64,000 nucleotides of DNA from assembly GCA_049718765.1 (NCBI GenBank), contig JBNARI010000004.1:32504-96503 (forward strand), read 5' to 3'. The stretch comes from JBNARI01 sp049718765. Lineage in GTDB: Bacteria > Bacillota > Sulfobacillia > DUMF01. The position numbers were made by a program, and so were the translations under genes. This document shows, one piece after another, positions 41,593 to 50,949 of this stretch; the stretch's first letter is position 1, and every line of letters starts with the position of its first letter. The notes under the pieces are model-generated. The model worked only from the letters and a program-made list of their open reading frames with translations. It ran no database searches and was not told the DNA's origin.

Positions 41593-43155
41593 GTGGAACT
41601 TGACAAACTGCTGGGACGATTCCTTAGCGCGTGGAAAGCGCTGGACAAAGCTAAACGCCAACTTCTCGCCATAGGAATGATCGCCCTGATGGGGGCGGCA
41701 GTGGTGTGGGTTGCGGTTTCGAGGAGAGGACCGCAGTATGAGGTGCTGTTTGCAGGGCTCAAGCTCAGGGACAGTGCCGAAATCGTTTCATGGCTTGACA
41801 GCCAGAAGGTACCGTACAAACTTGAAGCTTCAGGTTCGTCGATCCTCGTTCCGCAAGAGCTCGTGTACAAGCTTCGGTTGCAACTCGCATCACAGGGACT
41901 ACCCAGGGGTGGGTCAGCTGGCTTCGAGCTGCTTGACCAGAGCAAGGTGACCACCACCGACTTTGAAAGGCGCACCAACTACCTCAGGGCACTTCAGGGT
42001 GAGCTAGCCCGCACCATAGAAGAGATCGATGGAGTGAGCGAGGCAAGGGTGCACATTGCGCTTCCCGAAGAAAGCGTGTTCATTTCCCGCACCAAGCTGG
42101 CGTCTGCGGCGGTCTTCCTGAAACTAAAGCCTGGGGTGGAACTGTCCAGGGCGCAGGTAACCGGGATCACGCGCTTGGTGTCCAAGAGCGTGCAAGACCT
42201 GCCTCCTGAAAACGTTGTGGTAGTAGACTACGCAGGTAGGGTGCTCAAGGGAGTTGAGGAGGAAAGCTCGGCGGCCACCGGCGGCACTCCTACCCAGGTG
42301 TTGGAGATCAGGAGACAGTTTGAGTCTACCCTTGAGGAAGGCATCAAACAAATGTTGGAAAGGGTAGTTGGGCCAGGCAACGTTTCAGTTAGGGCTAGTG
42401 CTGAGCTAAACCTGGACCGAGCCACGGTATCGAGGACAATGTTTTCCCCAGTGAGCAATCAGGAGGGAATTGCAAGGAGCATCCATCAACTGCAAGAAAG
42501 CTTCAGTGGAGCTGGCTCCGTGCCTGCGGGGCCTGCTGGAACCACGTCCAACATACCTGGATACCAGGCACAAGGCTCGGCGCAACAATCTGATTACACC
42601 AAAACGGAAGTGACCCGCAACTTCGAGATTAACGAAGTGCGAGAGCAGGTCACCGTTGCCCCAGGGGTTGTCAAGCGCCTGAGCGTTGCAGTGCTGGTTA
42701 ACAGGGAGCTTGATGCCAACCAGTCCAGAGCAATCGAATCGCTGGTAGCAGCCGCAATAGGTTTCGATGCAGCCAGGAAAGACCAAATAACTGTGGTGGG
42801 GATGCCCTTCGATACGTCCCTGACAGACATGTTACGCAAGCAAATGGAGGAAGCCAAACCTACCACCCAGCCCAAGTACCCAGCCTGGCTGGTGCCTGCG
42901 GGCGTAGCTGCTGGCGGATTGTGTTTGATCTTGTTATTGGTGGTGTTTGCCATGGCCAGAAGGAGGAGGAGAAGGGCTGCGGAGCTGGCTGACATCATCC
43001 AAGCTGCACCGAGTCAAGCGCAGGCAGTGAGCCCGCCACCTCCGCCTGAATCAGAGGCGGAGCGCATCAGGAAAGAAATAGAGGAAATAGCTCGCACTAA
43101 CCCGGAGACTGTGGCCCAGCTGATTCGCACGTGGCTTTCTGAGGAACGGAGGTGA
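41593..43155 (+). CDS. fliF: Flagellar MS-ring protein FliF
   Basis: 520 residues. Two membrane helices, near residues 25-42 and about 435-455, flank the periplasmic ring-building motifs ('YEVLFAGLKLRDSAEIVSWL', 'LARTIEEIDGVSEARVHIAL', 'SAAVFLKLKPG'). The C-terminal cytoplasmic tail ('RIRKEIEEIARTNPETVAQL') binds FliG. The GTG start at 41593 follows CGGAG. Its end is close to the FliG start, giving tight coupling of the two partners. Confidence 0.97.
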   Translation: MELDKLLGRFLSAWKALDKAKRQLLAIGMIALMGAAVVWVAVSRRGPQYEVLFAGLKLRDSAEIVSWLDSQKVPYKLEASGSSILVPQELVYKLRLQLASQGLPRGGSAGFELLDQSKVTTTDFERRTNYLRALQGELARTIEEIDGVSEARVHIALPEESVFISRTKLASAAVFLKLKPGVELSRAQVTGITRLVSKSVQDLPPENVVVVDYAGRVLKGVEEESSAATGGTPTQVLEIRRQFESTLEEGIKQMLERVVGPGNVSVRASAELNLDRATVSRTMFSPVSNQEGIARSIHQLQESFSGAGSVPAGPAGTTSNIPGYQAQGSAQQSDYTKTEVTRNFEINEVREQVTVAPGVVKRLSVAVLVNRELDANQSRAIESLVAAAIGFDAARKDQITVVGMPFDTSLTDMLRKQMEEAKPTTQPKYPAWLVPAGVAAGGLCLILLLVVFAMARRRRRRAAELADIIQAAPSQAQAVSPPPPPESEAERIRKEIEEIARTNPETVAQLIRTWLSEERR

Positions 43156-43160
43156 TCAGC

Positions 43161-44168
43161 TTGGCCAAGAACGTCGCTGGCAAGCAAAAGGCTGCAATAC
43201 TCCTCATAACACTTGGCTCTGAGTTGTCGGCTAAGGTGTTCAGGTATCTGAGGGAGTCGGAGATTGAATCCCTTGCCAGGGAAATAGCTGTCACTCGCAG
43301 GGTACCGCCCGAGCTGAGGGACGAGGTGCTGACCGAGTTCCGGGAATTGTGCCTGGCAAAGCGTTACATTGAGCAAGGCGGGCTCGAGTACGCCAAGGAC
43401 GTGCTCGAGAAGGCAGTTGGGCTCCAAAAGGCCATGGAAATAATACACAGACTGATGGACACCATTCAAATAAAGCCCTTTGAGTTCGTCAGGAGGGCAG
43501 ATCCGGGAGAGCTAATCAATTTCCTCCAGGACGAACATCCCCAGACAATCGCACTCATCCTTTCTTACCTCGACTACGACAAGGCTGCTGCGATTTTGAG
43601 TTCACTGCCCCCTGAAGTGCAGGTCCAGGTGGCAAAGCGAGTGGCCACCATGGACCGCACTTCACCATCTGTGATTGCTGAGGTGGAAAAGGTGCTCCAG
43701 CGCAAGATGTCCTCCCTTGTGGATAGGGAATACACCGCGCCGGGAGGCCTTACCACCATCGTTGGCATGCTCAACAAGGTTGACCGATCCACAGAAAAGC
43801 GGATTATCGAGTCTTTGGAAGCTGAGGATCCTGAGCTGGCGGAAGAAATCAAGAAGAGGATGTTCATGTTCGAGGACATAGTGTTGCTGGACGACAGGGC
43901 GGTGCAAAGGGTGTTGCGCGAAGTGGACATTGAGAAGGACCTGCCCGTGGCCCTTAAGGGTGCCAGCGAAGAGGTGAAGAGCAAGATCATGCGCAACCTG
44001 TCCACAAGAGCTCAGGAAAACCTCAAGGAGAACATGTCTTACCTTGGTCCAGTGCGACTCAAGCAGGTAGAAGAGGTGCAGCAGAAGATAGTCAGTATTA
44101 TCAGGCGCTTGGAGGCAGAGGGCGAGATCGTCATCAGCCGAGGCGGAGGGGACGAGGTAATTGTATAG
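43161..44168 (+). CDS. fliG: Flagellar motor switch protein FliG
   Basis: 335 residues from TTG 43161, which has GGAGGTGAT upstream; GTG 43152 would lie inside that site. 'GKQKAAILLITLGSELSAKV' (N domain), 'EHPQTIALILSYLDYDKAA' (middle EHPQ motif) and the C-terminal torque helix 'FMFEDIVLLDDRAVQRVLRE' with charged residues are present. It transmits torque from MotAB. FliM, its usual rotor partner, is not encoded in this window. Confidence 0.97.
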   Translation: MAKNVAGKQKAAILLITLGSELSAKVFRYLRESEIESLAREIAVTRRVPPELRDEVLTEFRELCLAKRYIEQGGLEYAKDVLEKAVGLQKAMEIIHRLMDTIQIKPFEFVRRADPGELINFLQDEHPQTIALILSYLDYDKAAAILSSLPPEVQVQVAKRVATMDRTSPSVIAEVEKVLQRKMSSLVDREYTAPGGLTTIVGMLNKVDRSTEKRIIESLEAEDPELAEEIKKRMFMFEDIVLLDDRAVQRVLREVDIEKDLPVALKGASEEVKSKIMRNLSTRAQENLKENMSYLGPVRLKQVEEVQQKIVSIIRRLEAEGEIVISRGGGDEVIV

Positions 44169-44877
44169 GGTAGTTAAGGCAAGCCAAATAGAGTACAGCC
44201 CTGCACACACAGTCACCCTGGAGCCAAAGCTGGAGCAAGAAGATGCCAAGGCTGAAGAAGCGCCAGCGCCGGTTGAAATTGGACAGCAGGCGGATCCGCG
44301 CCTAGAGGAATTGATTCGCCAGGCCCAGCTCATAGCTGCTGAAGAGCGCAAGGCCGCTGCCGCACAGGGGTTCGCAGAGGGCTTCAAGGAGGGCTTGGCC
44401 CAAGGCGCCCACGAGGCGCTGTGCAGACTTTCTGAGGTGCTGCGCCAGGCGGAGCAGCTGCTGGCGGAAGCAAAGCGAGCTCGGGAAACCGCTGTCAAGG
44501 ACCTGGAGCCAGAAATAATATCCCTTGCGTGCAGCGTTGCTGAGCGGATCGTAAAGAAGACCGTTGAACTGGACCCCGAAACGGTGGTGAGGGTCGCCAA
44601 GCACGTCCTGGAGAGTGCCCAGCTCCAGCCGCCCGTCACCATTAAGGTGAGCGCTGAGGACCTTGAAGTGCTGAGAGAGCGCGTGGACGAGCTCAAAGCC
44701 GTGGTGGGCGGGCACGTTGATCTCAGCCCCGACGGATCAGTGTCGAGGGGGGGCTGTATTGCCGAAAGCCAGGTGGGAAGCGTGGATGGCGACCTCCTTA
44801 CCCAGCTGGAGAACATCAAGAAGCAACTGTTGGAGGAAATTGGTACCGGTCAAGAAGGGGTGAAAAGAAGCCAATGA
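44161..44877 (+). CDS. fliH: Flagellar assembly protein FliH
   Basis: 238 residues. A charged N-terminal region with a helical 'AEGFKEGLAQGAHEALCRLS' stretch (FliH GxxxG-like repeats) is followed by a V-ATPase-E-like C-terminal domain ('IISLACSVAERIVKKTVELD'). FliH is the stator of the FliI ATPase. TTG 44161 overlaps the fliG end, and its stop overlaps the fliI ATG (ATGA). Confidence 0.9.
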   Translation: MYRVVKASQIEYSPAHTVTLEPKLEQEDAKAEEAPAPVEIGQQADPRLEELIRQAQLIAAEERKAAAAQGFAEGFKEGLAQGAHEALCRLSEVLRQAEQLLAEAKRARETAVKDLEPEIISLACSVAERIVKKTVELDPETVVRVAKHVLESAQLQPPVTIKVSAEDLEVLRERVDELKAVVGGHVDLSPDGSVSRGGCIAESQVGSVDGDLLTQLENIKKQLLEEIGTGQEGVKRSQ

Positions 44878-46181
44878 TGCCTGTTGCGCAGCTTCATGAG
44901 AGCCTGGCAAAGGCAGAGCTTTACACGAGGCTGGGACGCGTGGCCCAGGTGACAGGGTTGATCATCGAGTCCGCTGGCCCCAGGGTTAAGCTGGGAGAGT
45001 TGTGCACCGTGGAGAAGGAAGACGGAAGCGTGCTCTTGGCTGAGGCCGTGGGCTTCAGAGGGGAGAGGGTGCTTCTGACCCCCCTTGGCGAACTAGAGGG
45101 TATCAGTCCAGGGTGCGTGGTGAAAGCGGCAGGTCGTCCAATGACCGTAGGGGTTGGAATGGAGCTGCTCGGACGCGTTGTGGACGCCTTCGGACAGCCT
45201 ATTGACGGGGGCAGACCAGTTCGGGCCGAGGCGTGGTACCCCGCAATGCGGCCAGCGCCAGACCCCTTGACCCGGCTGCCAATCACTGAGCCTCTCCAGG
45301 TGGGCGTAAGGGCCATCGACGGGCTGTTGACGTGTGGGAAGGGCCAGAGAATAGGCATCTTTTCTGGCTCTGGGGTTGGCAAGAGCACCCTGCTCGGAAT
45401 GATCGCAAGGAACACTTCGGCACAAGTAAACGTAGTAGCACTTGTGGGTGAACGGGGCAGAGAAGTGCGGGACTTCATCCAAAAGGACCTGGGCGAAGAG
45501 GGATTGAAGCGATCGGTGGTGGTTGTAGCCACTTCGGACAAGCCACCCATGGTACGCATAAAGGCGGCTTTTACTGCCACAGCAATTGCAGAATACTTCC
45601 GTGACCTGGGTATGGACGTCCTGCTCATGATGGATTCGGTCACGAGGTTCGCTATGGCCCAGAGGGAAGTGGGATTGGCTACTGGGGAACCTCCCACCAC
45701 CAGAGGCTACACCCCTTCCGTGTTTGCTCTCCTGCCCAGGCTCTTGGAGCGCAGCGGCACAGCAGAAAGGGGTAGCATCACGGGCTTTTACACGGTGCTC
45801 GTTGATGGGGACGACATGAACGAGCCCATTGCGGATGCTGTTCGGGGAATACTGGATGGCCACATAGTGCTGTCCAGGCAACTTGCTTCGAAGGGCCATT
45901 ATCCTCCAATAGATGTCTTGGCCAGCGTGTCCAGGCTCATGATCAGCGTAGTAAACGGGGAGCACATGGAGCTTGCTCGCAAGGTGCGCACGGTGCTTGC
46001 CACTTATAAGGACGCTGAAGATTTGATCAACATTGGGGCGTACGTTTCAGGCAGCAACCCGGATATAGATTACGCAGTCAAGATGATAAAGCCTGTGACA
46101 GAATTCCTGCAGCAGGGCATCAGGGAAAAAAGCAGCCTGCAGGAATGCACCCAATGGCTGCGCAGGATGTTTTCTCAGTGA
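44874..46181 (+). CDS. fliI: Flagellar export ATPase FliI
   Basis: 435 residues. Walker A 'GIFSGSGVGKSTLLGMIARN', Walker B 'DVLLMMDSVTRFAMAQREVG', 'GERGREVRDF' and 'GSITGFYTVLVDGDDMNEPI' are typical of the F1-beta-like export ATPase. It energises substrate delivery to the FlhA/FlhB gate. The ATG overlaps the fliH stop. fliJ follows after 18 bases. Confidence 0.97.
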   Translation: MMPVAQLHESLAKAELYTRLGRVAQVTGLIIESAGPRVKLGELCTVEKEDGSVLLAEAVGFRGERVLLTPLGELEGISPGCVVKAAGRPMTVGVGMELLGRVVDAFGQPIDGGRPVRAEAWYPAMRPAPDPLTRLPITEPLQVGVRAIDGLLTCGKGQRIGIFSGSGVGKSTLLGMIARNTSAQVNVVALVGERGREVRDFIQKDLGEEGLKRSVVVVATSDKPPMVRIKAAFTATAIAEYFRDLGMDVLLMMDSVTRFAMAQREVGLATGEPPTTRGYTPSVFALLPRLLERSGTAERGSITGFYTVLVDGDDMNEPIADAVRGILDGHIVLSRQLASKGHYPPIDVLASVSRLMISVVNGEHMELARKVRTVLATYKDAEDLINIGAYVSGSNPDIDYAVKMIKPVTEFLQQGIREKSSLQECTQWLRRMFSQ

Positions 46182-46199
46182 TAGGGGGGCACCCATGGT

Positions 46200-46697
46200 A
46201 TGCGCTTTAAGTTCAGGCTGGAAAAGGTGAAGGAAGCCAAAGAGACTATCCTCGAGGTCAAGCAGGTGGAACTTGCAGCCGCTTTGAGCAACGCGCGCAG
46301 GGAAGAGCTGCAGCTCACCCAAATCGAGGGGGAAGCTCATTCGGTGGCTAGTGCGGTCGAAGGAGGACTGGCGCGGTATCTCAACGCAGACGAGCTCGAG
46401 ATGTGGATGGACTGCTTCCATAGGTTGAAGCACAAGGGAAAGTTGCAGGCCCAGCGGTTAAGGGAAGCCATGAAGCGAGTGGACCAAAAGCGTGGTGAAG
46501 CCGTCGAAGCCAGGAAGGACGTCAAGACTTTGGAAAACCTCAAGGAAAAGCGATTCCAGGAGTTTCGGGCGGAGGAGCTCAAGAGGGGGCAGTACGAGCT
46601 AGATGAGCTTGGATTGAGGATGAAGGTGTCAGGGCAAGTGGAGGGGAGGGAAGGCGTTGCAGGGGGTAACGTTGTGCACGACCCAACTGGAAACTAG
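46200..46697 (+). CDS. fliJ: Flagellar export chaperone/stalk FliJ
   Basis: 165 residues, nearly all charged helix. Starts 'MRFKFRLEKVKEAKETILEV', the usual FliJ beginning, and forms a two-strand coiled coil that fits the centre of the FliI hexamer. The ATG at 46200 follows GGGGGG. Its 3' end overlaps fliK by 41 bases. Sequence conservation is low in this family, so the call relies on length, composition and position. Confidence 0.88.
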   Translation: MRFKFRLEKVKEAKETILEVKQVELAAALSNARREELQLTQIEGEAHSVASAVEGGLARYLNADELEMWMDCFHRLKHKGKLQAQRLREAMKRVDQKRGEAVEARKDVKTLENLKEKRFQEFRAEELKRGQYELDELGLRMKVSGQVEGREGVAGGNVVHDPTGN

Positions 46698-47742
46698 CCC
46701 GGAGACAGCTCCTGGTCAAGCGGGGCTAGGCCTGGAGGGGCTCAAACGCAAATTCGAAGAGGAACTTGCCATGCAAATGGCTACACAGCTTGCGGCATCG
46801 CTTGCGGTGATCCTCCCTCCTGTGGCAGTTGCTGGCGACAGCCCCCCCCTTCAGGTTAGCGACCGGCTTGCTTCACCTTTGAGCTGTACCTGCGAGGGAG
46901 TGCCGCTTCAGGTGGAGGTTGCTGATGTGCCCGAGCTACCTGGGCAGGCTAAAGGCGACCTTCAGGCGTTGCAGAACCAGGGGCACACTGTGCAGCCAAG
47001 CGCAGCACAAGTAGAAGCTCGTGAGCTTGGGGACAAAGCAGCGGCACCTGCCCATCTCAATCCTGGGCCAACTGAGGTGTCACGGTTCGCGATTAACCCA
47101 CCAGGTCGGGAGTTGGCCGGAAGGGTGCCAACGCGCCAAGTAGTTGAACCCCTTCTCAGGTCTGATGTGGCCAAAGGGGAACGAACCATAGAGGGGCTGG
47201 CGAGAAAAAAGGCCGAGCCCTCTGCACGCAGGCAGGCAGAGGAAAGCGAAAAGGGCCGTCCTGCAAGCCAGCAGCCGACCACAGGGGATGAACTGCTTGA
47301 GCCCACTAGGAGGCCGGAACCTAAAGCCACTGCTACCTTGCGTGAGGAGCCAGCCAGAGGTGCTCCCACCCAAGGAGCACTGGAAAAGGCTGAGGAGGTC
47401 AACTGGCCTACCTCGAGGTTGAGCGTAACGGTGGACAAAGGCGAGCCAGGCCAGGTAGTCGTGAGGCTTTCCCTGCGCAAGGACACGTTGTGGGGTAAGG
47501 TCACTGTAAGCGATGAGACCCTAAAGGTGCAGCTTCAGCGCCAGGTGGATGTGCTCAGAAGCAGGCTTTCCCAGTGGGGGCTGAGTTTGGAACAGTTGCG
47601 GGTCGACGGCAGCATGGACGGAGGAGCGAGGAGGCAATGGGATCAGCCTGACAAGCCCAGGTGGTCCAAGCACCATGGGAGATTGCTCCGCAGCGAGGGG
47701 GATTCGGGCGATGATGACTTACTGCTTGATGAGAGGGCGTGA
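46657..47742 (+). CDS. fliK: Flagellar hook-length control protein FliK
   Basis: 361 residues. The N-terminal 240 residues are low-complexity, rich in Pro, Glu and Ala, as expected for the ruler part. The C-terminal hook domain (about 250-335) shows 'GQVVVRLSLRKDTLWGKVTV' and 'LQRQVDVLRSRLSQWGLSLE'. FliK triggers the FlhB specificity switch when the hook is full length, which is notable because FlhB here has an altered switch motif. TTG 46657 lies inside fliJ. Confidence 0.85.
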   Translation: MQGVTLCTTQLETSPETAPGQAGLGLEGLKRKFEEELAMQMATQLAASLAVILPPVAVAGDSPPLQVSDRLASPLSCTCEGVPLQVEVADVPELPGQAKGDLQALQNQGHTVQPSAAQVEARELGDKAAAPAHLNPGPTEVSRFAINPPGRELAGRVPTRQVVEPLLRSDVAKGERTIEGLARKKAEPSARRQAEESEKGRPASQQPTTGDELLEPTRRPEPKATATLREEPARGAPTQGALEKAEEVNWPTSRLSVTVDKGEPGQVVVRLSLRKDTLWGKVTVSDETLKVQLQRQVDVLRSRLSQWGLSLEQLRVDGSMDGGARRQWDQPDKPRWSKHHGRLLRSEGDSGDDDLLLDERA

Positions 47743-48150
47743 TTGGCGATGAGCTCAGTTTCGGGATCAACCCAGGTATCCAGCGGGACCAAAGCCATGA
47801 GCAGCACTTGGGGAAACGTGGGGCTCGGCAAGAAGGAATTCCTTCAAGTGTTGTGTGCCGAACTGTCCAACCAGAACCCTTTGGAGCCCATGAAGAATTC
47901 GGAATTCATGGGCCAATTGGCACAGCTTGCCCAAATTGACTTCACTGACCAAATGAGGAAGGTTGAGCTGGCCACCCAGGCTTTGGGCAAGCAGGTCAGG
48001 CTGGGGCAAACATTGCAGGGGGATACGGTGGAAGGAGTGGTTGAGGCGATTTCCCTGCGCAATGGTCAGCCTTACTTAATCGTTCAAGGGGTGGCTTTCC
48101 CCGTGGAAGCATTGTTGGAGGTAAGTTCAGCGGAGGTGAGCAAAAGATGA
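47743..48150 (+). CDS. flgD: Flagellar hook-capping protein FlgD, minimal form
   Basis: 135 residues. 'LGKKEFLQVLCAELSNQNPL' and 'EPMKNSEFMGQLAQLAQIDF' are the conserved N-terminal FlgD export and capping region. The C-terminal FLG-D/Fn3 domains of long FlgD proteins are missing, which is common in Clostridia. TTG 47743 abuts the fliK stop; ATG 47749 is an alternative. flgE starts 4 bases before its end. Confidence 0.92.
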   Translation: MAMSSVSGSTQVSSGTKAMSSTWGNVGLGKKEFLQVLCAELSNQNPLEPMKNSEFMGQLAQLAQIDFTDQMRKVELATQALGKQVRLGQTLQGDTVEGVVEAISLRNGQPYLIVQGVAFPVEALLEVSSAEVSKR

Positions 48151-49370
48151 TGCGCTCATTGTTTTCGGCTGTGTCAGGGCTTCGCAGCCATCAAATTGCA
48201 ATGGACGTGATTGGTGAAAACATTGCCAACGTGAACACTGCAGGATATAAGGCCAGCAGGGTTACGTTCAAGGAAATGTTCAGTCAGACCATAAGTGGCG
48301 CTTCTGCACCTACCGCTGGTAGGGGCGGAACAAACCCACAGCAAATCGGACTTGGTGTGACTTTGGGCTCAGTGGATTCCATACTCAACCAGGGCAACCT
48401 CCAACCCACGGGCAAGGTAACGGACATGGCCATCGAGGGGAATGGCTACTTCGTGCTCAGAGAGGGCAATAAAACTCTCTACACGCGTGCGGGCAGCTTC
48501 GACCTGGACGCTTCGGGCACCCTTGTGGACTCGTCAGGACGCCAGGTGATGGGCTGGATGGCCAACAACGGCGTGTTTGGGACGAGGTCGGACAGCACCC
48601 TGACCACAATTACCATTCCTATGGGCCAGTCGATCAATGCTACGCCTACCACCAGGGCGGCGTGGTACCACAACCTGGATTCCAGGGCAGAAATCGGGGA
48701 AACCCGGGTCACGTCCATGACTGTATTCGATTCCCTGGGCAACGCCCACCAGATCAGTGTGAGTTTCACCAAGACCGGAGTGAACGAGTGGGCTTGGAGC
48801 GCATCTGGGTCTGGCATCAGCGTGACTGGGAATGGGTCCCTGGTGTTTGACGACGGTGGGAAGCTGGTGTCTTCCACTGGCGGTCCTGTGGAAGTGGACC
48901 TGCGCGCTGTGGGCGCTGCTAACCTGAGCATAACCATGGACTTCAGCAATGTGACCCAGAACGCAGCTGAGTCCACGGTGGAGCTTGCTGAAAGGGATGG
49001 TTGTCCCCCTGGTTCTCTGGAAACCATCACTGTGGACGGTTCGGGGGTAATAAGTGGGGTTTACTCCAACGGCATTTCTAGGCCGATTGCCCAAATTGCC
49101 CTTGCCACTTTTCCAAACCCAGCGGGATTGGCAAAGAGTGGCTCCGGGGTTTACGAGGAATCCAACAACTCAGGTCCCCGTCAGATTGACCAGCCTGGAA
49201 CGGGTGGAAGGGGAAGGATTGTGCCATCAACGCTGGAGCTGTCCAATGTGGACCTGGCAAACGAGTTCACCTCAATGATCACAATTCAAAGGGGGTTCCA
49301 GGCCAACTCCAGGGTGATCACTGCTGCTGACGAGATGTTGCAGGAACTGGTGAACCTCAAACGAGCATGA
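48147..49370 (+). CDS. flgE: Flagellar hook protein FlgE
   Basis: 407 residues. The N-terminal rod-hook signature 'SGLRSHQIAMDVIGENIANV' with 'NTAGYKASRVTFKEMFSQT', the mid-region 'DMAIEGNGYFVLREGNKTLY', and the C-terminal 'EFTSMITIQRGFQANSRVIT' are clear. It polymerises into the hook. The ATG overlaps the flgD end. flbD, usually next in Clostridia, is absent and motA follows after 30 bases. Confidence 0.96.
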   Translation: MMRSLFSAVSGLRSHQIAMDVIGENIANVNTAGYKASRVTFKEMFSQTISGASAPTAGRGGTNPQQIGLGVTLGSVDSILNQGNLQPTGKVTDMAIEGNGYFVLREGNKTLYTRAGSFDLDASGTLVDSSGRQVMGWMANNGVFGTRSDSTLTTITIPMGQSINATPTTRAAWYHNLDSRAEIGETRVTSMTVFDSLGNAHQISVSFTKTGVNEWAWSASGSGISVTGNGSLVFDDGGKLVSSTGGPVEVDLRAVGAANLSITMDFSNVTQNAAESTVELAERDGCPPGSLETITVDGSGVISGVYSNGISRPIAQIALATFPNPAGLAKSGSGVYEESNNSGPRQIDQPGTGGRGRIVPSTLELSNVDLANEFTSMITIQRGFQANSRVITAADEMLQELVNLKRA

Positions 49371-49400
49371 GTTAAAGCTCTGTGCTGGGGGTGGCTGGAC

Positions 49401-50228
49401 GTGGATCGCGGGACTTGGCTTGGGGTAATCTCGGGGATTGTGCTGCTGTCGTGGGCGCTCACCATGGGGGGGTCGCTTCGCGTCTTTTACGACCTAGCTT
49501 CGGTGATGATCACATTGGGTGGCACGATTGCAGCAACCCTCATTGCTTACCCCTTGCCCAAGCTAATTGGCGTGCTGAGGGTGGTCAAGAACGCCTTTGT
49601 GTCCAATGGCGATGACCCAGAACGGGTAATCGCGTTGCTGGTGCGTTTGTCAGAGCGGGCACGGCGTGAAGGTTTGCTTGCGCTAGAGGAGGAGCTGGCC
49701 AACATTCAGGACCCCTTCCTGAAAAGGGGGTTGCAGTTGGTGATCGACGGTACACCGCCAGATGCGGTGAGGGAAATCCTCGAGGACGACATTTACTACA
49801 GTGACCAGAGGCACACCCAGGGCCAGAGCATCTTCGAGAGCATGGGTTCGGCTGCCCCTGCCTTTGGCATGCTGGGGACCATCATAGGCCTGATCCAGAT
49901 GCTTCGGTTCCTGGACAAGCCCGAGAAGATTGGGCCTGCAATGGCGGTGGCCTTGGTGACCACGTTCTACGGATCAGTGTTGGCAAACCTGGTGTTCATA
50001 CCGTTAGCTGGCAAGCTCAGGGTGAGGGCTGGCGAGGAGGCATTGTTCAAGGGACTCGTCCTTCAGGGAATTCTTGCAATCCAGGCCGGCGAAAACCCGA
50101 GGCTGGTGGAAGAGAAGCTGAAGTGCTTTATTCCACCAGGCGAGAGGGAGAAGTACAAGTTCCGTCAGGCCAGAATGGAGGCGGAGACCGTTGCGTCCAG
50201 GTCGGGTGGGAGGGAAATTCGAGGTTGA
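49401..50228 (+). CDS. motA: Flagellar motor stator protein MotA
   Basis: 275 residues, four membrane helices (about 5-25, 30-50, 150-170, 185-205). 'PAFGMLGTIIGLIQMLRFLD' and 'ALVTTFYGSVLANLVFIPLA' hold the conserved prolines and pore residues of the ion channel. Charged residues of the cytoplasmic loop ('SERARREGLLALEEELANI') contact FliG. GTG 49401. It overlaps motB by 38 bases. Ion specificity (proton or sodium) cannot be fixed by eye. Confidence 0.95.
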   Translation: MDRGTWLGVISGIVLLSWALTMGGSLRVFYDLASVMITLGGTIAATLIAYPLPKLIGVLRVVKNAFVSNGDDPERVIALLVRLSERARREGLLALEEELANIQDPFLKRGLQLVIDGTPPDAVREILEDDIYYSDQRHTQGQSIFESMGSAAPAFGMLGTIIGLIQMLRFLDKPEKIGPAMAVALVTTFYGSVLANLVFIPLAGKLRVRAGEEALFKGLVLQGILAIQAGENPRLVEEKLKCFIPPGEREKYKFRQARMEAETVASRSGGREIRG

Positions 50229-50949
50229 CACTTCGGCACCGCGGTGGCTCACGACGTATTCTGACCTAATGACCAACCTGCTGTGCTTCTTCGTGATGTT
50301 GTTCGCCATGTCCACTCTCAACGTTAAGAAGTTCAAAGCGGTGCTTATGTCAATCCAAGGAGCTTTCGGAGTGCTGCCTGGTCAAGGGATAACCATCGAA
50401 GAGCTGAGGGAGCAGGTGCCAGGCTTGGAAGAGAGCCTGATGGAGGAAATTGCTAGAAGGGACATGGAGCAACTCGAGTCTGCCCGCCAGGCACTTGAGG
50501 GGCTTATCCAACAGGAGGGGCTTGGGGCATCGGTGAGCGTCACCATGGAAAGCAGGGGGCTAGTGTTGAGGTTTGCAGACACAGTGCTTTTCGACCTGGG
50601 CAAGGCAGACCTGAAGCCCGGGGCAAGGCAGATCCTGGACAAGGTGAGCAAGGTGCTAAAAGATTTGCCCAACCACGTGAGGGTGGAAGGTCACACCGAT
50701 AACCTTCCCATTTCTACGCCCAGGTTTCCCTCTAACTGGGAGCTGTCTTGTGCCCGGGCCACAAACGTGGTTCGGTACCTGATCGAAGCCAACGGCTTGT
50801 CCCCTGAAAGGCTTTCCGCAGCTGGCTATGGCGAGTTCAGACCGGTGTCACCCAACGACTCCGAAGCTTCCAGAAGGTTAAACAGAAGGGTGGACCTGGT
50901 GGTGCTTACCCTCACTCTTTCAAGGTCGGAGACGGGGAACTGGAGGTAG
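50191..50949 (+). CDS. motB: Flagellar motor stator protein MotB
   Basis: 252 residues from TTG 50191 (GTG 50206 is an alternative). One membrane helix ('LMTNLLCFFVMLFAMS') is preceded by the essential Asp in 'TTYSDLMTN'. The C-terminal OmpA-like peptidoglycan-binding domain shows 'VEGHTDNLPI' and 'NWELSCARATNVVRYLI'. It anchors the stator to the wall. The start lies inside motA and its stop overlaps the fliL GTG. Confidence 0.95.
   Translation: MRPGRVGGKFEVDTSAPRWLTTYSDLMTNLLCFFVMLFAMSTLNVKKFKAVLMSIQGAFGVLPGQGITIEELREQVPGLEESLMEEIARRDMEQLESARQALEGLIQQEGLGASVSVTMESRGLVLRFADTVLFDLGKADLKPGARQILDKVSKVLKDLPNHVRVEGHTDNLPISTPRFPSNWELSCARATNVVRYLIEANGLSPERLSAAGYGEFRPVSPNDSEASRRLNRRVDLVVLTLTLSRSETGNWR

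Noticed and set aside
43662..44819. Minus-strand open frame of 385 codons opposite fliG/fliH
   Set aside because: Ser-rich composition, no ribosome site or motif, and complete overlap with two well-supported flagellar genes.
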